NCBI GenBank assembly: GCA_963697285.1
Contig: CAVONI010000004.1
Span: 1 to 64,000, forward strand
Direction: 5' to 3'
DNA length: 64,000 nt
DNA from: JAEUQQ01 sp963697285
Lineage (GTDB): Bacteria > Acidobacteriota > Vicinamibacteria > Vicinamibacterales > JAFNAJ01
A program made the position numbers and the translations under genes. Within the stretch, counting starts at the first letter, position 1, and each line of letters opens with the position of its first letter. The notes under the pieces were generated by a model. That model searched no databases. It had not been told where the DNA came from and saw nothing but the letters and a program-made list of their open reading frames with translations. This document shows positions 62,527 through 64,000 of this stretch, in pieces.

Positions 62527-62566
62527 TTATAATGTTTACGAAATCATAAGCTACAATGCCGCCCCT
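62527..62566. promoter_or_regulatory. Divergent leuA / lysR promoter with LysR-type box
   Basis: The imperfect palindrome TTATAAT-N9-ATCATAA (62527-62549) is an AT-rich island in an otherwise GC-rich area and has the T-N11-A look of a LysR box. For the LysR gene, TACAAT (62552-62557) is the best -10; its ATG is 10 bases later, so the mRNA is nearly leaderless. For leuA on the minus strand, TTGTAG (62556-62551 reversed) and CATTAT (62534-62529) are spaced by 16 bases. Activation by the adjacent LysR protein is inferred. Confidence 0.5.
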
Positions 62567-63478
62567 ATGGATCTCGCGGAATTGCAGGTCTTTGTCACCG
62601 TCGCGAGGGAGCGGAGCTTCTCGAAGGCGGCTGCACGCCTCCATCGCACGCAACCAGCCGTGAGCCAGGCGGTCAGGCGTCTCGAGGACGAGCTCGGCGA
62701 GAAGCTCTTCGATCGCACCGCCAAGGACGGAAAGCTCACCGAGGCCGGGCGCGTGCTGTTCGACTACGCCGAGCGGCTGATGCGCCTGTCAGAGGAAGCC
62801 GAGGGCGCCGTCCGCGACCTGCGCGACCTGCGTCGCGGCCGCGTGATGATCGGCGCCAACGAGGCAGCGGTCCACGTGCTGCTGCCGGTCATGGCGCGCT
62901 TCCGCGAGCAGTTCCCGCACATCCTGGTCGACGTGCGCCGCGTGCCGTCGCGCCAGATCGGCGTCGCCGTGCTCGAACGGAGCCTCGACTTCGGCGTCCT
63001 GAGCTTCCCGCCGGCCGAAGCCGATCTCGAATCGATCCAGATCGGCGAAGACGAGCTGGTGATGCTGTTGCACCCGAAGCACGAGCTCGCGTCGCGTCAG
63101 CAGGTGACGATGGGCGAGTTCGCGCGCGAGAGCGTGATCGCGCACAACGAGGCGTCACCGGCCCGCGAGCGGGTGCTGCGGCTGTTCGAGCAGAAGCACG
63201 AGGCGCTGAACATCCAGATCGCGTTGCCGTCGCTCGACGGCATCAAGCGTGCGGTCGAGATGAACATGGGCGTGGCGCTGCTGCCGCGACGGTGCGCGCT
63301 CGCCGAGTTGTCGCGAGGCACGCTCGCAGCCGTTCACGTCGCGCAGGTGCGCCTGCCTCGGCACCTGCGCCTGATCTACCGCGCGGGAAACCAGCGCTCG
63401 CACGCGTGCAGCGCGTTCCTCGAGGTGGCGAGCAAGCACCGCGACGCGAACGATCACCCGCCGGCTACCACCCGCTGA
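62567..63478 (+). CDS. LysR-type transcriptional regulator
   Basis: The protein has 303 residues from ATG 62567. The N-terminal winged HTH (residues 1-60) reads DLAELQVFVTVARERSFSKA, HRTQPAVSQAVRRLEDELGE and KLFDRTAKDGKLTEAGRVLF. The effector domain from about residue 90 starts RRGRVMIGANEAAVHVLLPV and includes LDFGVLSFPPAEADLESIQI and IKRAVEMNMGVALLPRRCAL. It is divergent from leuA, and the intergenic palindrome suggests control of the leucine operon, as LeuO/IlvY-type regulators do. Its stop overlaps the leuD stop by 14 bases (convergent). Confidence 0.9.
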   Translation: MDLAELQVFVTVARERSFSKAAARLHRTQPAVSQAVRRLEDELGEKLFDRTAKDGKLTEAGRVLFDYAERLMRLSEEAEGAVRDLRDLRRGRVMIGANEAAVHVLLPVMARFREQFPHILVDVRRVPSRQIGVAVLERSLDFGVLSFPPAEADLESIQIGEDELVMLLHPKHELASRQQVTMGEFARESVIAHNEASPARERVLRLFEQKHEALNIQIALPSLDGIKRAVEMNMGVALLPRRCALAELSRGTLAAVHVAQVRLPRHLRLIYRAGNQRSHACSAFLEVASKHRDANDHPPATTR

Positions 63479-64000
63479 CGTAGGGCAGGCGTGCTGCGGT
63501 GGCCTCGACCTGCGCCAGGTCGTCGAGCAGGAGGCCGGTGGCATCCCAGTGACCGCTGATGAACCCGTCGCGCGCCGCGGCAGGCAGGTGACATGGGGCG
63601 ACGACCGGTCCGCACGACACCGTGCCGGCCACGAGGTCGACGACCACCTCGCTGTGCGGCGCCGCCTCGACCAGTGCCTGCAACGCGACGACGGTGTCGT
63701 GTTCGACGGTCACGCACGGCATCCCGATCGCGACGCTGTTGCCGAAGAAGATCTCCGAGAACGACTCCCCGACGACCGCGCCGATGCCCCAGCGCTGGAT
63801 GGCCTGGGGCGCGTGCTCACGCGACGACCCGCATCCGAAGTTGCGGTTGACGACGAGGATGCGCGCGCCGGCGTACTGCGGCTGATCGACCGGATGCGTG
63901 CCCTTCGCGTCGGCCCGCTCGTCTTCGAACAGGTGCGCCTCGATGCCCTCGAAGCTCACCGAGACGAGGAAGCGCGCGGGCAGGATGCGATCGGTGTCGA
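63465..64000 (-). CDS. leuD: 3-isopropylmalate dehydratase small subunit (5' end outside window)
   Basis: The visible 178 codons start inside DTDRILPARFLVSVSFEGIE, the LeuD entry, and continue LVVNRNFGCGSSREHAPQAI with the key GCGSSREHAP loop, FGNSVAIGMPCVTVEHDTVV, and end LPYVSGW. This is the swivelling small subunit of the isomerase that interconverts 2- and 3-isopropylmalate. The gene's start and presumably leuC lie to the right. It is on the same strand as leuA and leuB but separated from them by the lysR gene. Confidence 0.93.
   Translation of the reverse strand, partial: DTDRILPARFLVSVSFEGIEAHLFEDERADAKGTHPVDQPQYAGARILVVNRNFGCGSSREHAPQAIQRWGIGAVVGESFSEIFFGNSVAIGMPCVTVEHDTVVALQALVEAAPHSEVVVDLVAGTVSCGPVVAPCHLPAAARDGFISGHWDATGLLLDDLAQVEATAARLPYVSGW

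Overview
The window reads as a chromosomal segment of a very GC-rich Gram-negative bacterium, most likely an Acidobacteriota of the Vicinamibacterales (Luteitalea-like) type. This is an inference from gene content: a SusC/RagA-type TonB receptor with a carboxypeptidase-regulatory N-terminus, a DUF5916/CBM9-like protein with a CxxCH motif, an ECF sigma factor paired with a TPR serine/threonine kinase, a ScyD/ScyE protein, a choice-of-anchor I protein, an orphan FIMAH fragment and many secreted proteins of modest size. No rRNA, tRNA, CRISPR array, prophage or intact insertion sequence was seen.

Layout. 1-12.6 kb: a DUF5916 outer-surface protein, a complete HicAB toxin-antitoxin pair with a visible promoter and operator, a decayed second TA locus, a DedA protein, an ankyrin/Sel1 lipoprotein, a thiamine-binding protein, an MDR oxidoreductase, a TPR protein, two SRPBCC proteins and a serine hydrolase. 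12.8-16.1 kb: a promoter plus palindrome drives two zinc dehydrogenases and a CtBP-like 2-hydroxyacid dehydrogenase. 16.2-23.1 kb (minus strand): a secreted ankyrin/PD40 protein, a VapB antitoxin with a truncated VapC, then an operon of ECF sigma factor, Ser/Thr kinase, lipoprotein and outer-membrane protein. 23.2-31.9 kb: secreted proteins mixed with decay products (an M1 peptidase with its middle deleted, an EAL tail, a FIMAH tail), a nucleotidyltransferase pair and an XRE/membrane/SpoIIE-phosphatase module. 31.9-40.2 kb: dienelactone hydrolase, a radical-SAM maturase with its neighbouring secreted alpha/beta hydrolase, a choice-of-anchor protein and a B12-binding radical SAM gene full of frameshifts.

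40.5-45.7 kb is the most interesting system: CotH kinase, purple-acid-phosphatase-like lipoprotein, VTC polyphosphate polymerase, DUF4956 membrane protein and an HlyD-type adaptor in one tight operon. 45.9-53.4 kb: TonB receptor, cupin, fused SpmA-SpmB, RtcB ligase and a secreted endonuclease/phosphatase-fold protein. 53.5-58.5 kb (minus): a sodium-pumping methylmalonyl-CoA decarboxylase operon (alpha, gamma, biotin carrier, beta) followed by glutamate formimidoyltransferase. 58.7-64 kb: a sorbosone-dehydrogenase-like protein and the leucine genes leuB, leuA and leuD, with a LysR regulator divergent from leuA.

Quality warning. At least eight genes from about 33.7 kb onward carry frameshifts, mostly single extra bases, while the protein sequence on both sides is otherwise family-like. 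About twelve occur within 1 kb of the B12 radical SAM gene. Sequencing indels are the likeliest cause. They differ from the true decay fragments in 2-31 kb, which lack whole domains.
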